Part shown: one piece after another, positions 26,533 through 35,738 of the stretch
Layout: every line of letters begins with the position of its first letter
Numbering within the stretch: position 1 is the stretch's first letter
Source: Saprospiraceae bacterium
Lineage (GTDB): Bacteria > Bacteroidota > Bacteroidia > Chitinophagales > Saprospiraceae
DNA: 57,122 bases
NCBI GenBank assembly: GCA_020436835.1
Contig: JAGQWZ010000434.1
Coordinates: 1 to 57,122 of the forward strand
Direction of reading: 5' to 3'
The notes under the pieces: model-generated
What the model was told of the DNA's origin: nothing
Databases searched by the model: none
What the model saw: only the letters and a program-made list of their open reading frames with translations
Made by a program: the position numbers and the translations under genes

Positions 26533-27546
26533 TTATATGTTTTCTCTTACGCGATCCAGGGCTTTGACGGCATCAGTATCTTCTGAATTGATTTGAAGCG
26601 CTTGTTCGTAGTCGCGACGTGCTGCATGTTGATCTCCCATCAGCTCCCGGGTGAGGCCCCGGTAGAAATATGCCCTCCCAAACATGGGATCGATCTTTAT
26701 GGCAAGATCAAAATGGGTAGATGCCTGTGTCAAGCTGTCCTGGTCAAGATACAAAAGTCCCAGATCATAGTAGGGTTCCTCCTCATAAGGACTGATTTCC
26801 AGCATCTTCCGGTAAACGGCTTTTGCCAGTTCCGGCTGGTTGCTCCTGGCCAAATATTGGGCTTTAGCATGAAGGAGCAGCAGATTCTCCGGTGATATTG
26901 AAAGACCTGCATCAAAGTAGCGAAGGGCATCCGGATCAGATCTGGCTTCATGCAATTGACCTAGATTGATCCAGGCATCAGTCATCTGAGGGTTTTCCCG
27001 GGTCGCTTCCTGAAATTCTCTGATAGCCCTGGCGGTATCTCCATTTTCCTTCAGGACCATTCCTCTCATGAAAAAAGCATGCGCACTCAATGGATCAATC
27101 TCCTGAATTCGGTCCAGAGTATTCATGGCTTCACCGTACCGTTTTAAGATCAACTGAAATTCGGAGAGTTTCAGAAGGGAAGGTATTCTTTGTGGAAATC
27201 TGTTTCCGATAGATTCCATGATTTGCAGTGCTTCGCGTGATTGAAGATTATCGAGATATGCATCAGCCAGCAGATGATATGCCTCGATATCGGAAGAATC
27301 CAGTTCTACAGCTTTTTTTAAGTCACGGATTGCCTCGGGAAATTTGTCCATTTCGAAGTAGAGGGATCCTCTTTGAAACCATAGATCGCCCTCCGTGGGA
27401 TACTCGTTAAGCATTTTATTGAGCTCCACCATTTCAGGAAGGGTAGTTCCTTCGGCCACTTTAGACTGATCTGAGGGTGTACTTTCAGACTGGCAGGCAA
27501 TAAATAGGAGCGAAAAGTAGATTAGGTAAGTAGAAACTTTTTTCAT
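26533..27546 (-). CDS. TPR-repeat lipoprotein
   Basis: Start at 27546 (MKKVSTYLIYFSLLFIAC) gives a lipoprotein signal with lipobox LFIAC (Cys18) and 337 residues; an adjacent ATG at 27549 is equally possible. At least seven TPR units follow (for example LWFQRGSLYFEMDKFPEAIR, AYHLLADAYLDNLQSREALQ, AYFYRGLTRELMGDQHAARR). It is likely exported and anchored in a membrane facing the periplasm, where it would hold protein partners. Its target is unknown. It is divergent from the LysM glucosaminidase gene. Confidence 0.85.
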   Translation of the reverse strand: MKKVSTYLIYFSLLFIACQSESTPSDQSKVAEGTTLPEMVELNKMLNEYPTEGDLWFQRGSLYFEMDKFPEAIRDLKKAVELDSSDIEAYHLLADAYLDNLQSREALQIMESIGNRFPQRIPSLLKLSEFQLILKRYGEAMNTLDRIQEIDPLSAHAFFMRGMVLKENGDTARAIREFQEATRENPQMTDAWINLGQLHEARSDPDALRYFDAGLSISPENLLLLHAKAQYLARSNQPELAKAVYRKMLEISPYEEEPYYDLGLLYLDQDSLTQASTHFDLAIKIDPMFGRAYFYRGLTRELMGDQHAARRDYEQALQINSEDTDAVKALDRVRENI

Positions 27547-27700
27547 CATATGGAATAAAATCTGCCTCATAGATAACGCAATGTTATACATTTATAATGC
27601 CGTTTCAGATGTAAATCCCAACTTCAGTTTTTTGGCACGAGTGTTGCTGCATGTTCATCAACGAAATACGCATTAAAATTAATTTTAATATTAGATTCAC

Positions 27701-27708
27701 TATATTTG
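27701..27708 (+). promoter_or_regulatory. -7 element of the LysM glucosaminidase gene
   Basis: Consensus TATATTTG ends five bases before the chosen ATG at 27714, again implying a leaderless or nearly leaderless transcript. The -33 region is A/T-rich without a TTG. Confidence 0.5.
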
Positions 27709-27713
27709 GGCGT

Positions 27714-28973
27714 ATGCACAAACTATTTTCGACCAGTCTCATTTGTTTGGTAGTTCAACTTTCCTTTTCCCAAGAAACGGTGATCCAGCACTTCATCAGC
27801 CGTTATCAGGAAATAGCCATAGAGGAAATGCATCGAACAGGAATCCCTGCCAGTATAAAATTAGCACAGGCAATTCTGGAATCTGATGCCGGCCAGAGTG
27901 ATCTGGCATTGAATAGTAATAATCATTTTGGTTTAAAATGTGGTGTGGAGTGGGATGGTCCAACGTATTATAAAAAAGATGATGATCGGGATCGAAAAGG
28001 TAGATTGATTCCCTCTTGTTTTCGAACCTATGATACTCCGGAAGCCTCTTTCATCGCGCATTCCGAGTTTCTGATGGATCCTCGAAAAGCATACCGGTAT
28101 AGTTTTCTCTTTGACCTGGACCCATTGGATTATAAGTCCTGGGCTTGGGGACTGAAGCAAGCGGGTTATGCCACAAATCCCAGATATGCTGTCATATTGA
28201 TCAATCTGATTGAAAAATATGAGCTGTACACTTTTGACTACTATGAGCCTCAGAGGCTATTGGCTTCCGCCAGTGAGGCGCCACCGCCTCCTCCAAAGCC
28301 GACCTACCAGCATTCGTTGATTCAGAGAAGGCAAATCCAAAGTTCCGATTGGAAGAAAGAACCGGAAAAGATTCCTTCTATTGAAGGTATTATCACTAAT
28401 AATGGCTTGGATATGGTGTATGCCAGAGAAGATGATACCCCGGAACAAATCGCCGAGCGTTATGGTCGATCCCTTAAAGATATTATCCTTTACAATGAGG
28501 AGATCCAACATCGGGATCAGAGACTGGAATTTACGGACCGGGTCTACTTTGATAAGAAGAAGCGATCATATCGTGGCAGTGTAAAATATCATACGGTTGA
28601 AGAGGGACAGACCATGTATGCAATTGCGCAGTTGTATGGCATTCGCCTGGAAAAATTATATGTCAGAAATCGTATGTATCCAGGTACGGAACCAGCCATC
28701 GGCGAACAGGTGAAGTTGCGTGGCATGGTCAAGAATAAAAACAAACCCAAACTCCGCCATGTAAAAAATAGAGATCTGGCCATTGAGGAGGTGCTTCCTC
28801 CCGTTTCAAGAATTGATCGTCATTTGAGCAGCCGAAAGCAGCATGTCGTGCTGGTGGGAGACACCTTATATGGAATAGCTAAGAAATATCAATTGTCAGT
28901 TGATAAACTGAAGCAACTTAATAAACTGGACTCGAATTTGATTAGACCTGGTCAATTACTGTACATTGACTAA
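27714..28973 (+). CDS. Secreted glucosaminidase (GH73-type) with three LysM repeats
   Basis: A cell-wall hydrolase of 419 residues. ATG 27714 gives the signal peptide MHKLFSTSLICLVVQLSFSQ. The glucosaminidase domain covers about 20-175, with the probable catalytic Glu in AQAILESDAGQSDLALNS and NHFGLKCG. Three LysM-type peptidoglycan-binding repeats follow: a degenerate one (YAREDDTPEQIAERYGRSLK), KYHTVEEGQTMYAIAQLYGI, and the C-terminal HVVLVGDTLYGIAKKYQLSV. It likely trims or remodels peptidoglycan. The outer-membrane protein gene follows after 14 bases. Confidence 0.92.
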   Translation: MHKLFSTSLICLVVQLSFSQETVIQHFISRYQEIAIEEMHRTGIPASIKLAQAILESDAGQSDLALNSNNHFGLKCGVEWDGPTYYKKDDDRDRKGRLIPSCFRTYDTPEASFIAHSEFLMDPRKAYRYSFLFDLDPLDYKSWAWGLKQAGYATNPRYAVILINLIEKYELYTFDYYEPQRLLASASEAPPPPPKPTYQHSLIQRRQIQSSDWKKEPEKIPSIEGIITNNGLDMVYAREDDTPEQIAERYGRSLKDIILYNEEIQHRDQRLEFTDRVYFDKKKRSYRGSVKYHTVEEGQTMYAIAQLYGIRLEKLYVRNRMYPGTEPAIGEQVKLRGMVKNKNKPKLRHVKNRDLAIEEVLPPVSRIDRHLSSRKQHVVLVGDTLYGIAKKYQLSVDKLKQLNKLDSNLIRPGQLLYID

Positions 28974-28987
28974 AATAAATTTTCGAG

Positions 28988-29683
28988 ATGCGAAAGTTCA
29001 TGGTATTCATCGTCGGTATTCTGATTTCTTCGGCCGGGATTGTCAGCGCACAGAGTTATGCATTTGGTTTGAAAGGAGGTCCGACTATCGGATTACAGCG
29101 GTGGAATAACTATCAGGGTAATGATCCCTTGATTGCCTATCATGTTGTAAGTTTCATTGAAACTGCTGGTGAACAAGATCAGGGTTCGATTTATGCAGAA
29201 CTAGGCTATCATGTCAAAGGAAGAACGGTGCATTTCAATTCGTCAGTGAATCCGTTAACGGGCGCTACCTTTGAAGCCAGAAACTTTCAACTTAAGTTTA
29301 ATAACATTTCATTGTCAGCTGGGGCAAAGAAAAAATTTCCACTCGGAACCAATCAGGCCTACTATTCTTTGGCAATTCGTGGTGAATACAATCTTTCTGC
29401 AGATCTGGAAATATACGAGGGTTTTGAAGCTGGCATCAACAAAGTGCTCTATGGGCTGACTTTGGGAGGAGGATTTGAATTTCCCTTCTCAGAATTATTG
29501 GGCGGTCTTATTGATATCCGTTTTAGTCCTGATTTGTCGCGCCAGATTTTTATTCCTCCTTTTGAATGGGATAATCCGTTTACTGGACGCTATGAGCAGA
29601 TTCGCGAACAAAGCATCAAGAACATAGCATTTGAGATATCACTTGGATTACGCTTCCTGCACAAGATCATTTATATAGAATAA
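28988..29683 (+). CDS. Outer-membrane beta-barrel protein (PorT-like)
   Basis: A 231-residue protein with signal peptide (MRKFMVFIVGILISSAGIVS) and a beta-barrel pattern: GLKGGPTIGLQRW near the start, alternating strands through the middle, and a C-terminal ISLGLRFLHKIIYIE strand. It resembles the general outer-membrane beta-barrel family of Bacteroidota (PorT/OmpW size) without a specific function. It lies 14 bases after the glucosaminidase gene, so the two are probably co-transcribed. Confidence 0.75.
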   Translation: MRKFMVFIVGILISSAGIVSAQSYAFGLKGGPTIGLQRWNNYQGNDPLIAYHVVSFIETAGEQDQGSIYAELGYHVKGRTVHFNSSVNPLTGATFEARNFQLKFNNISLSAGAKKKFPLGTNQAYYSLAIRGEYNLSADLEIYEGFEAGINKVLYGLTLGGGFEFPFSELLGGLIDIRFSPDLSRQIFIPPFEWDNPFTGRYEQIREQSIKNIAFEISLGLRFLHKIIYIE

Positions 29684-29755
29684 ATTTTACTGTCAGACTG
29701 GAGATGCCGGAGATAAAAAAGAGGTGATTAGAGATGGGTGAATGCAGTGAGTCAT

Positions 29756-29792
29756 AAAAAAACCCTGTCTCGATACATCGATCTCGACAGGG
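29756..29792 (-). terminator. Intrinsic terminator of the minus-strand polysaccharide operon
   Basis: Read on the minus strand: CCCTGTC (29792-29786), loop, GACAGGG (29769-29763), then seven T residues. It ends the transcript of the phosphoglycosyltransferase gene. Confidence 0.85.
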
Positions 29793-29820
29793 CTTCAGTT
29801 AAAATACTACGGATCTCTTT

Positions 29821-31218
29821 CTAAAAGGCATTTATCCTCGATTTCCTTCCAAATACAGTCAGGAAAACAATTTTAATGTCTATCCAAAAACTCCAGTGCT
29901 CAATGTACCAGAGGTCATGTCTGATTCTTTCTGTCTTTTGAAGAACTGTTTCCGTTGGGCCTCTCCATCCATTCACTTGAGCCCAACCGGTCAATCCTGG
30001 TTTTATATAGTGCCGCACCATGTATTCATCAACAATTTTACGGAAATCATTCTGAAGATTAACCCGGTGTGGCCGAGGACCCACAACACTCATATCACCG
30101 CGCAGTACATTAATAAACTGTGGTAGTTCATCCAGGTCATACTTTCTTAAGAAACGTCCCACCCGGGTAATACGGGGATCATTTTTTACCGTTGATTTTG
30201 TACCATTAAGTGGATCATCACAAACCGACATGGTTCTAAACTTAAGACATCGGAAGGTATTGCCGGCCTCTCCCTTGCGGATTGGGGCATAAAGGATCGA
30301 TCCTCTGCTGTCAATTTTAATCAGAAGAGCTATCAACAGCATAAACGGTGAAAGAATGATCATTACCCCGGCGGCAAATACAACATCGAATGCCTTTTTC
30401 ATCAGGTAATTGCGAAATTTATCCAAAGGACTGTTTCGAAGCTGGTATACCGGGATAGCACTGCCCAGGGCATAGGAACGATAATTGGTGCCCAGGTAGA
30501 GTGGGGTCTCCGGTACCAGGTTGACCCTGATGCCCCGCATATCAGCGGTCTTTATAGCCGTCTTGATATCCTCTTCTCTTTGTTGGGGAAGATTGATGAA
30601 TATTTCATCGATATGCTTCTTATCAAGAATTTCATCCAGATCTTTGAGCCCGCCCAGTCGATTGTAAGCATTGGGGGAATCATCGCCTACCACTCCTACC
30701 AGATCGAATCCCAGGTGCGCCTTTTGTCTGGCGAATGTCGAGATCTTCTCCATGCCTTCTCCGTTTCCCACAAGAAGTACATTGTAGTTATTCCGGGAAT
30801 AGCGGGTTCGCCTCTTCATAAATTCGAAAAGAGGTTTGAGTAATAAAAGATTGCACGTTGTGTAAAGGAAGATGGGGGCGAGCAAAGAAGAACGATTAAA
30901 GTACTCAACTTTGAGTATAATCGTCAACGTCGACATAATTCCAATGAAAATAAATCCATTGCGGATGACTTGCTTACTCCGCTCTTGAAAAGAGCCTAAA
31001 ATATGGCTCTCAGGGTCGCCGTCAGCCAGGATAATAATCAACCAGCTAATGTTAAAAACGGCCAATAATGTCAACAGGTTCTCTCTAAAACCTGCGTCTG
31101 AAAAGCTGTTTACTAAATCGGGAGTCCTTATTGCCAGGACCAATAATATGCACAAGTTCAGTAAAAGACATTCATAAAACAGCTTTCCAAAGACGAGATA
31201 CTGCCTTTTGGAAATCAT
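29821..31218 (-). CDS. Undecaprenyl-phosphate glucose/galactose phosphotransferase (WcaJ-like)
   Basis: This polyprenyl glycosylphosphotransferase starts the repeat unit by moving a hexose-1-phosphate to undecaprenyl phosphate in the inner membrane. At 465 residues it is the long type: four or five N-terminal membrane helices, a Rossmann-like CoA-binding middle (YNVLLVGNGEGMEKI), then the catalytic domain with KFRTM, DELPQFINVLRGDMSVVGPR and YIKPGLTGWAQVNG. The membrane re-entrant helix precedes PIRKGEAGNTFRCLKF. It is last in the minus arm, separated by 280 bases from the next gene, and may have its own promoter. Confidence 0.94.
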   Translation of the reverse strand: MISKRQYLVFGKLFYECLLLNLCILLVLAIRTPDLVNSFSDAGFRENLLTLLAVFNISWLIIILADGDPESHILGSFQERSKQVIRNGFIFIGIMSTLTIILKVEYFNRSSLLAPIFLYTTCNLLLLKPLFEFMKRRTRYSRNNYNVLLVGNGEGMEKISTFARQKAHLGFDLVGVVGDDSPNAYNRLGGLKDLDEILDKKHIDEIFINLPQQREEDIKTAIKTADMRGIRVNLVPETPLYLGTNYRSYALGSAIPVYQLRNSPLDKFRNYLMKKAFDVVFAAGVMIILSPFMLLIALLIKIDSRGSILYAPIRKGEAGNTFRCLKFRTMSVCDDPLNGTKSTVKNDPRITRVGRFLRKYDLDELPQFINVLRGDMSVVGPRPHRVNLQNDFRKIVDEYMVRHYIKPGLTGWAQVNGWRGPTETVLQKTERIRHDLWYIEHWSFWIDIKIVFLTVFGRKSRINAF

Positions 31219-31474
31219 AGTTTTAAGCTTGTCCCGTAAAACTTAGTCGCTAAACTACGGTTAGAATAGACAAATGGGTGATTACGGGTTTCAGTGTTTA
31301 AAAAATAGTTTTGTCTGCGGAGCTAATATGTGGAGTAAATATATGCCGTTTTGGGTCATTTTCAAAGTATTTCCTGACTCTTTTTTTGCGGATCTCATAC
31401 CCAGTTCATTCAGAGAAATTAACACATAGGTAATGCCTGAGATATGTTAAGAAATGGTTCAAAATGAACATCTT

Positions 31475-31497
31475 AGGTAAGGAAAAGATCCTTACCT
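31475..31497 (-). terminator. Hairpin after the methyltransferase gene
   Basis: AGGTAAGG / CCTTACCT eight-base arms with a seven-base loop, directly after the stop of the methyltransferase gene on the minus strand. No T run follows, so it is at best a weak or factor-assisted terminator, or an mRNA 3' stabiliser. Confidence 0.35.
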
Positions 31498-31500
31498 GTC

Positions 31501-32463
31501 TTAGGGATTTGTGACTTTTCTGGCCTGAATAAATGCGCCTGCGGTATTTAAGTCTTCATCACTTAAATCCTTCCAGAGCGAACTGATTCTGTCCCGAGTG
31601 AGCCCATCGGTTTTCTCTTGCCTGAGATCAGTGATTATTTCAAATGGCATTTTTTCGATGCCTTTTTTGTAAACCGAATATGGGTTTCTGGTAAGGAAGT
31701 ATGGACGTTTCCCCTTCAAGATATTCCAGCTGAAATTTGAAAAACCTCGATGACCGTTCCAGACGTGGGATAAATTGTGGGCAGAGAGATCGATTTGATG
31801 GCTCATTACCCCATTGGGTACCAGAAACCGATGAATCTTATCGAATAGAAATTCAAGGTTTGGAACATATTCGAGTACTGAATGCGAGTAGCAAAAATCG
31901 ATGCTACCGTCCTCCAGTTCTTCATTGTTTACCCACGGTACAATATATTTTATCTTAATTTCTTCCGACGAATCACCGGAATTTTTAATTGCCAATTCTA
32001 TCTTTTGCAAGCGGTCTTTTTGGAGACTTTTTTTCAGGACTTCCTCAGACAATATATGATCAGGAAAAAGCTCTTTTCCCATGTATTGATCAAAATCAGG
32101 CCATCCTTTCGTAGGACGAGGAGCTCTTTTTTGAAAAAGCTCGACCATATCTCTGAAAATCTGAAGATTTGTCTGACTATCTGAATAGGAGAGGACATCC
32201 AGGCCATAATACTCATCTGCTCCACTTAGTAAAGCAGCAATGCCTACCCCAAAACAGTCTCCTGGACCAAATTCCACCACTCGGGCAGGAATTCTCTTAT
32301 AACCACTGTTCCAGGCAATAACCAGATGTTTTAACCAAATGCCATAATAATATGAAGCCGGAATAGTGTGTCGGGTGCCGCGTAATTTCATAAGATGCTG
32401 ACTACCGGGCACCATGCTTATCAAGCCTTTCAGGTATGCGGATATTTCTTGCATTTTTGGCAT
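31501..32463 (-). CDS. SAM-dependent methyltransferase of the polysaccharide cluster
   Basis: A 320-residue class I methyltransferase. The SAM-binding motif I is VVEFGPGDCFGVGIAALLSG, acidic residue D in YYGLDVLSY, and the post-I region FCYSHSVLEYVPN followed by IHRFLVPNGVMSHQIDLSAH matches Methyltransf_11-type enzymes. N-terminal and C-terminal extensions have no known match. It lies 11 bases after the deacetylase gene, so it is in the same operon. It probably methylates a sugar of the repeat unit or a lipid-linked intermediate; the acceptor is unknown. Confidence 0.8.
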   Translation of the reverse strand: MPKMQEISAYLKGLISMVPGSQHLMKLRGTRHTIPASYYYGIWLKHLVIAWNSGYKRIPARVVEFGPGDCFGVGIAALLSGADEYYGLDVLSYSDSQTNLQIFRDMVELFQKRAPRPTKGWPDFDQYMGKELFPDHILSEEVLKKSLQKDRLQKIELAIKNSGDSSEEIKIKYIVPWVNNEELEDGSIDFCYSHSVLEYVPNLEFLFDKIHRFLVPNGVMSHQIDLSAHNLSHVWNGHRGFSNFSWNILKGKRPYFLTRNPYSVYKKGIEKMPFEIITDLRQEKTDGLTRDRISSLWKDLSDEDLNTAGAFIQARKVTNP

Positions 32464-32474
32464 TGGTTTGGAAA

Positions 32475-33530
32475 CTATTGGAGTACCTGGTCTTTTCCAT
32501 TTATGAAAAACGATACCATACCGCTTACCTGTAGTTCCAGTACATCTTCGGTAGTCAAAGAGTTGATGTTGACCCGGGGTAATTTATGGAGATGGTTTAA
32601 ATGGCCAGTAAAAATATTGCCAATATTAGTGGTCACTGCTGTTCGAAAATGGTGGGACTTGACAAATTCGTACTCACGTTCGCCAGCTTCCAATTTTTTC
32701 CCAAAAGGGTAGGCAAAATGATATATTTTTTTCTTTATGTGGTCTTCAATTTCAATTTTACTGTTAATTATTTCGGCGTAAAGTTGATCGGACTCAAGGT
32801 TTTTCAGTGGTAGGTGATTTGCCGTATGAGCACCAATAGTGACGATTGGATCTTTGGCAAGCTCTGTCAACTGGTCCCAGTTCATCGCATGAGAACGGGT
32901 ATAGGCAAAAAGTTGTTCTTCTGCCATACCAAAAAACTTAGAGAGTTGATCTAAATATTGATGAGGGTTAGCCGTGCCGGTAATTAGTTTTCTGACCTCT
33001 TCAAAGGCAATTTCTTTCTGGGTTTTCGTTTCGGCAGCCAGGTGATGTTCCTGATTTTGCCACGTGAAGATTAGTTGGTCCTTTTTTAGGAGCTCCTCTT
33101 CAAGCTGATACCACCAGATTACAGTTCTTGCATTAATAAAATTACTGGTGATATATATCGTGAAGGGAATTCCGTATTTCTTAAAAATTGGATACGCATA
33201 AATTAGGTTGTCGATATAACCGTCATCAAAAGTAAAAACGACAAATTTCCTTTTAGTGTCACTTTTTAAATGATCGCTGAGCTCATTGATCGAAAGGAAT
33301 AGGTAATTTCTTTTTTTGAAAAAGAGAATAGTCTGTTCCAGCTGTTCGGGATCAATCTCAAGGCTTTCATGATTGTGAACTCTAGGCCGATTGTCTTTTG
33401 GCAGAACGCGGTGAAACATCAGTATGTGACCTCGTCCTGAGTATTTTTTATCAAATACATGGTGCAATCCCAATGCGGTGATCGCCGGGGCGGAGAGCGA
33501 TACTATTTTTTTATAATTTCGTATACTCAT
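32475..33530 (-). CDS. Polysaccharide deacetylase (NodB/CE4 family)
   Basis: A 351-residue carbohydrate esterase 4 protein that removes acetyl groups from N-acetyl sugars or O-acetylated polymer. Seen motifs: ILMFHRVLP near the start, catalytic-base and metal motif TFDDGY (about 120), and the second metal motif in IGAHTANHLPL. The HFAYPFGKK segment closes the active site. An insertion of about 85 residues lies between the two metal motifs. No signal peptide is visible, so it may act on cytoplasmic lipid-linked intermediates. Its start overlaps the upstream glycosyltransferase by 20 bases. Confidence 0.88.
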   Translation of the reverse strand: MSIRNYKKIVSLSAPAITALGLHHVFDKKYSGRGHILMFHRVLPKDNRPRVHNHESLEIDPEQLEQTILFFKKRNYLFLSINELSDHLKSDTKRKFVVFTFDDGYIDNLIYAYPIFKKYGIPFTIYITSNFINARTVIWWYQLEEELLKKDQLIFTWQNQEHHLAAETKTQKEIAFEEVRKLITGTANPHQYLDQLSKFFGMAEEQLFAYTRSHAMNWDQLTELAKDPIVTIGAHTANHLPLKNLESDQLYAEIINSKIEIEDHIKKKIYHFAYPFGKKLEAGEREYEFVKSHHFRTAVTTNIGNIFTGHLNHLHKLPRVNINSLTTEDVLELQVSGMVSFFINGKDQVLQ

Positions 33531-34659
33531 GGGTTCTTTTAGGTGTTATGTGTCGATTGTACAGATTAATGTATTTTGATACCACCGACTCAATGCTGTA
33601 ATTTTTTGAAACAAAGTCAGTTGCATTAGCAGCCGCTGCCTGCATCAACGCTTTGTTTTCGAAGGCGTATTTCAATTTATTGGCGAGGTCATGTGGATTT
33701 TTCGACTGAAAGAATAACACATGTTCATCATTCAATATGATCTTATTCTGAGGTATATCACTGCAAATAATGGGAGTGCCCAACATGGCTACTTCAAGAA
33801 GCATCATCGACATTCCTTCGATCTCAGAAGGGAAAATAAATAATGTCGCTCTTTTAATTAATGCATTTAACAACGGTGGAGCGTCAATGTATCCGATAAA
33901 CTTCAGATCCAAACCCCTGGAGCTCTCAATCAGTTGGGTCGTATATTGCTTGATCTGATCCGTATCTCCGGCGATAATTACCTGTCCTTTGTAGTTGATT
34001 TGATGCAGTGCTGCAATCAGATGATGACATCCTTTTATGGGAATGATTCTTCTGGCAGCAAAGAATATAAAATCATCCTTTATCTGATTTTTATTTAAAA
34101 ATAGGTTGATATCCGGATCAGTAGCAATTGATGGCTTTTCTATCCCATTCGAAATATAGAGAACAGGTTTCCTGTATTTTTTTTCATAATAGTCACACTG
34201 CGTTTTTGATATCGAAGTGCGCACCCCGCTGACGTGCATAAATAACCACTCAGCCAGGTGAAAATAGATCTTCGCAAACCACGACCACTTATTGTTTTTA
34301 TAGGGTATTTCATGTGATGTAATAATGGTTGGAAAGCGCAATCTGATAAAAGGTGCAAAATAAGCTGCTTCGGTTTTATGCACATGTACAAGATCATAGT
34401 TTCCTTTGGTCAGTACATGAATCAAGCACTTTAAAAAATAGTAAAATACTCCGAAATTTTTGACTTTCGGTTCCGGGAAAGTGACGGTATTAACTCCGGG
34501 TATGTTTACTGTTGCCCTGGGATGTTCATAGCAATAGATGGTGATCGTATATTCATCTTTGAGATAGCGTAGCAATGATTCCACTACCCGGCTTGTACCT
34601 CCTCTTGAAGGAAAGTATTTAATACCAAATATTGCAATATGTCCTTTTCCCGCCATCAT
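33511..34659 (-). CDS. GT4-family glycosyltransferase
   Basis: A retaining GT-B glycosyltransferase of 382 residues. The N-terminal donor/acceptor region has FPSRGGTSRVVESLLRYL, and the C-terminal nucleotide-binding half has DFIFFAARRIIPIKGCHHLI and the EX7E motif PSEIEGMSMMLLEVAMLG. It adds one sugar of the repeat unit in the cytoplasm; donor unknown. It overlaps the next upstream gene by four bases (ATGA), part of a run of three such overlaps that ties translation together. Confidence 0.88.
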   Translation of the reverse strand: MMAGKGHIAIFGIKYFPSRGGTSRVVESLLRYLKDEYTITIYCYEHPRATVNIPGVNTVTFPEPKVKNFGVFYYFLKCLIHVLTKGNYDLVHVHKTEAAYFAPFIRLRFPTIITSHEIPYKNNKWSWFAKIYFHLAEWLFMHVSGVRTSISKTQCDYYEKKYRKPVLYISNGIEKPSIATDPDINLFLNKNQIKDDFIFFAARRIIPIKGCHHLIAALHQINYKGQVIIAGDTDQIKQYTTQLIESSRGLDLKFIGYIDAPPLLNALIKRATLFIFPSEIEGMSMMLLEVAMLGTPIICSDIPQNKIILNDEHVLFFQSKNPHDLANKLKYAFENKALMQAAAANATDFVSKNYSIESVVSKYINLYNRHITPKRTHEYTKL

Positions 34660-35738
34660 TCAATTTCACTGATAAAGTGGAGATATCGATCACGAAATAC
34701 CGTCAGATCATGGTTTTTCTTTAGTATCTCATAGCTTTTTTCCCCAAAATCAATTCTTTTCTTGTAATCCACTATAAGTAATTTTAGAGCATTTCCTATG
34801 CCAATATGATCTCGGATGCCGCAGATGTATCCGTTTATTCCATGATTGACCAGTAATTTGTTGTCACCAGCATCAGTTGCAATCACCGGAAGAGATTGTG
34901 CCATAGCTTCCAGGATTGCATTTGAGACGCCTTCGAAAATTGAAGTGCAGAGATAGATGTCTGAGTTCTTAAGTACTGTACTTAGATCCTGGGCGTCGGT
35001 AATGACCTTTACGTTATCGGCTAGTCCGGCTAAAGCGATCTGTTGCCGCAAATCTTCTTCCAGGGGTCCATATCCTACTATTTGAAGTTTTAACCTGGGA
35101 CCATTGTCCGGAAGAATCGTTCTCAAATAATCGAGGCTGCTGATAGCGGTTGGAAAGTCCTTTTGAGCTACCAGCCTTCCCATGGTCGTGATGGTGATCG
35201 ATTCACTTTCTAATCGACGAAATGGAATAGTGTCGATTTTAATCCCATTTGGTATGACATGAATTTTGTCCGCCTGGAGTCCTTTACTGGAGAAAAAGTC
35301 CTTTCCGGATGCACAATTGGAAATGGAAGCGCTCAGTAAATGGTTGTGGAAGAAACGGAGAAATCGAATTTTTGATTTTTCCATCAAAGCATTTCTTATT
35401 CCACCAATGTGTTTTTTGACTATACCTCTGCCAGCTATGGCGGAAAAAATGATATCACGGGGTAAATAAGAAAAGATCAGATCAATATTGTTTTGTACAA
35501 GAAAATCTCTTAAAGTGGTGATCTTTTTCAAGCTGTGGCCTTCTAAAAATATATGGTTTAAATCCTTGATTGAAATAAAATCCAGATGACCCTGATAGGT
35601 TGGTTGGTCATCAATGATCACTAGATAAACATTATACCATTCCTGCAAAAGGCTCGCCAGTAAAAGGCATTGTTTTTCTGCTCCACCGGGCGCCAGTGAA
35701 GTTATGGTTAGACATATGTTCTTTACACCTTCAGTCAT
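34656..35738 (-). CDS. GT4-family glycosyltransferase
   Basis: 360 residues, GT-B fold. The N-terminus ICLTITSLAPGGAEKQCLLL carries the GGAE glycine loop. The donor-binding half has TMGRLVAQKDFPTAISSLDY and the EX7E motif SIFEGVSNAILEAMAQSLPV. Cytoplasmic, probably with a membrane-associated N-domain. ATGA overlaps link it to both neighbours. The sugar donor cannot be told. Confidence 0.9.
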   Translation of the reverse strand: MTEGVKNICLTITSLAPGGAEKQCLLLASLLQEWYNVYLVIIDDQPTYQGHLDFISIKDLNHIFLEGHSLKKITTLRDFLVQNNIDLIFSYLPRDIIFSAIAGRGIVKKHIGGIRNALMEKSKIRFLRFFHNHLLSASISNCASGKDFFSSKGLQADKIHVIPNGIKIDTIPFRRLESESITITTMGRLVAQKDFPTAISSLDYLRTILPDNGPRLKLQIVGYGPLEEDLRQQIALAGLADNVKVITDAQDLSTVLKNSDIYLCTSIFEGVSNAILEAMAQSLPVIATDAGDNKLLVNHGINGYICGIRDHIGIGNALKLLIVDYKKRIDFGEKSYEILKKNHDLTVFRDRYLHFISEIE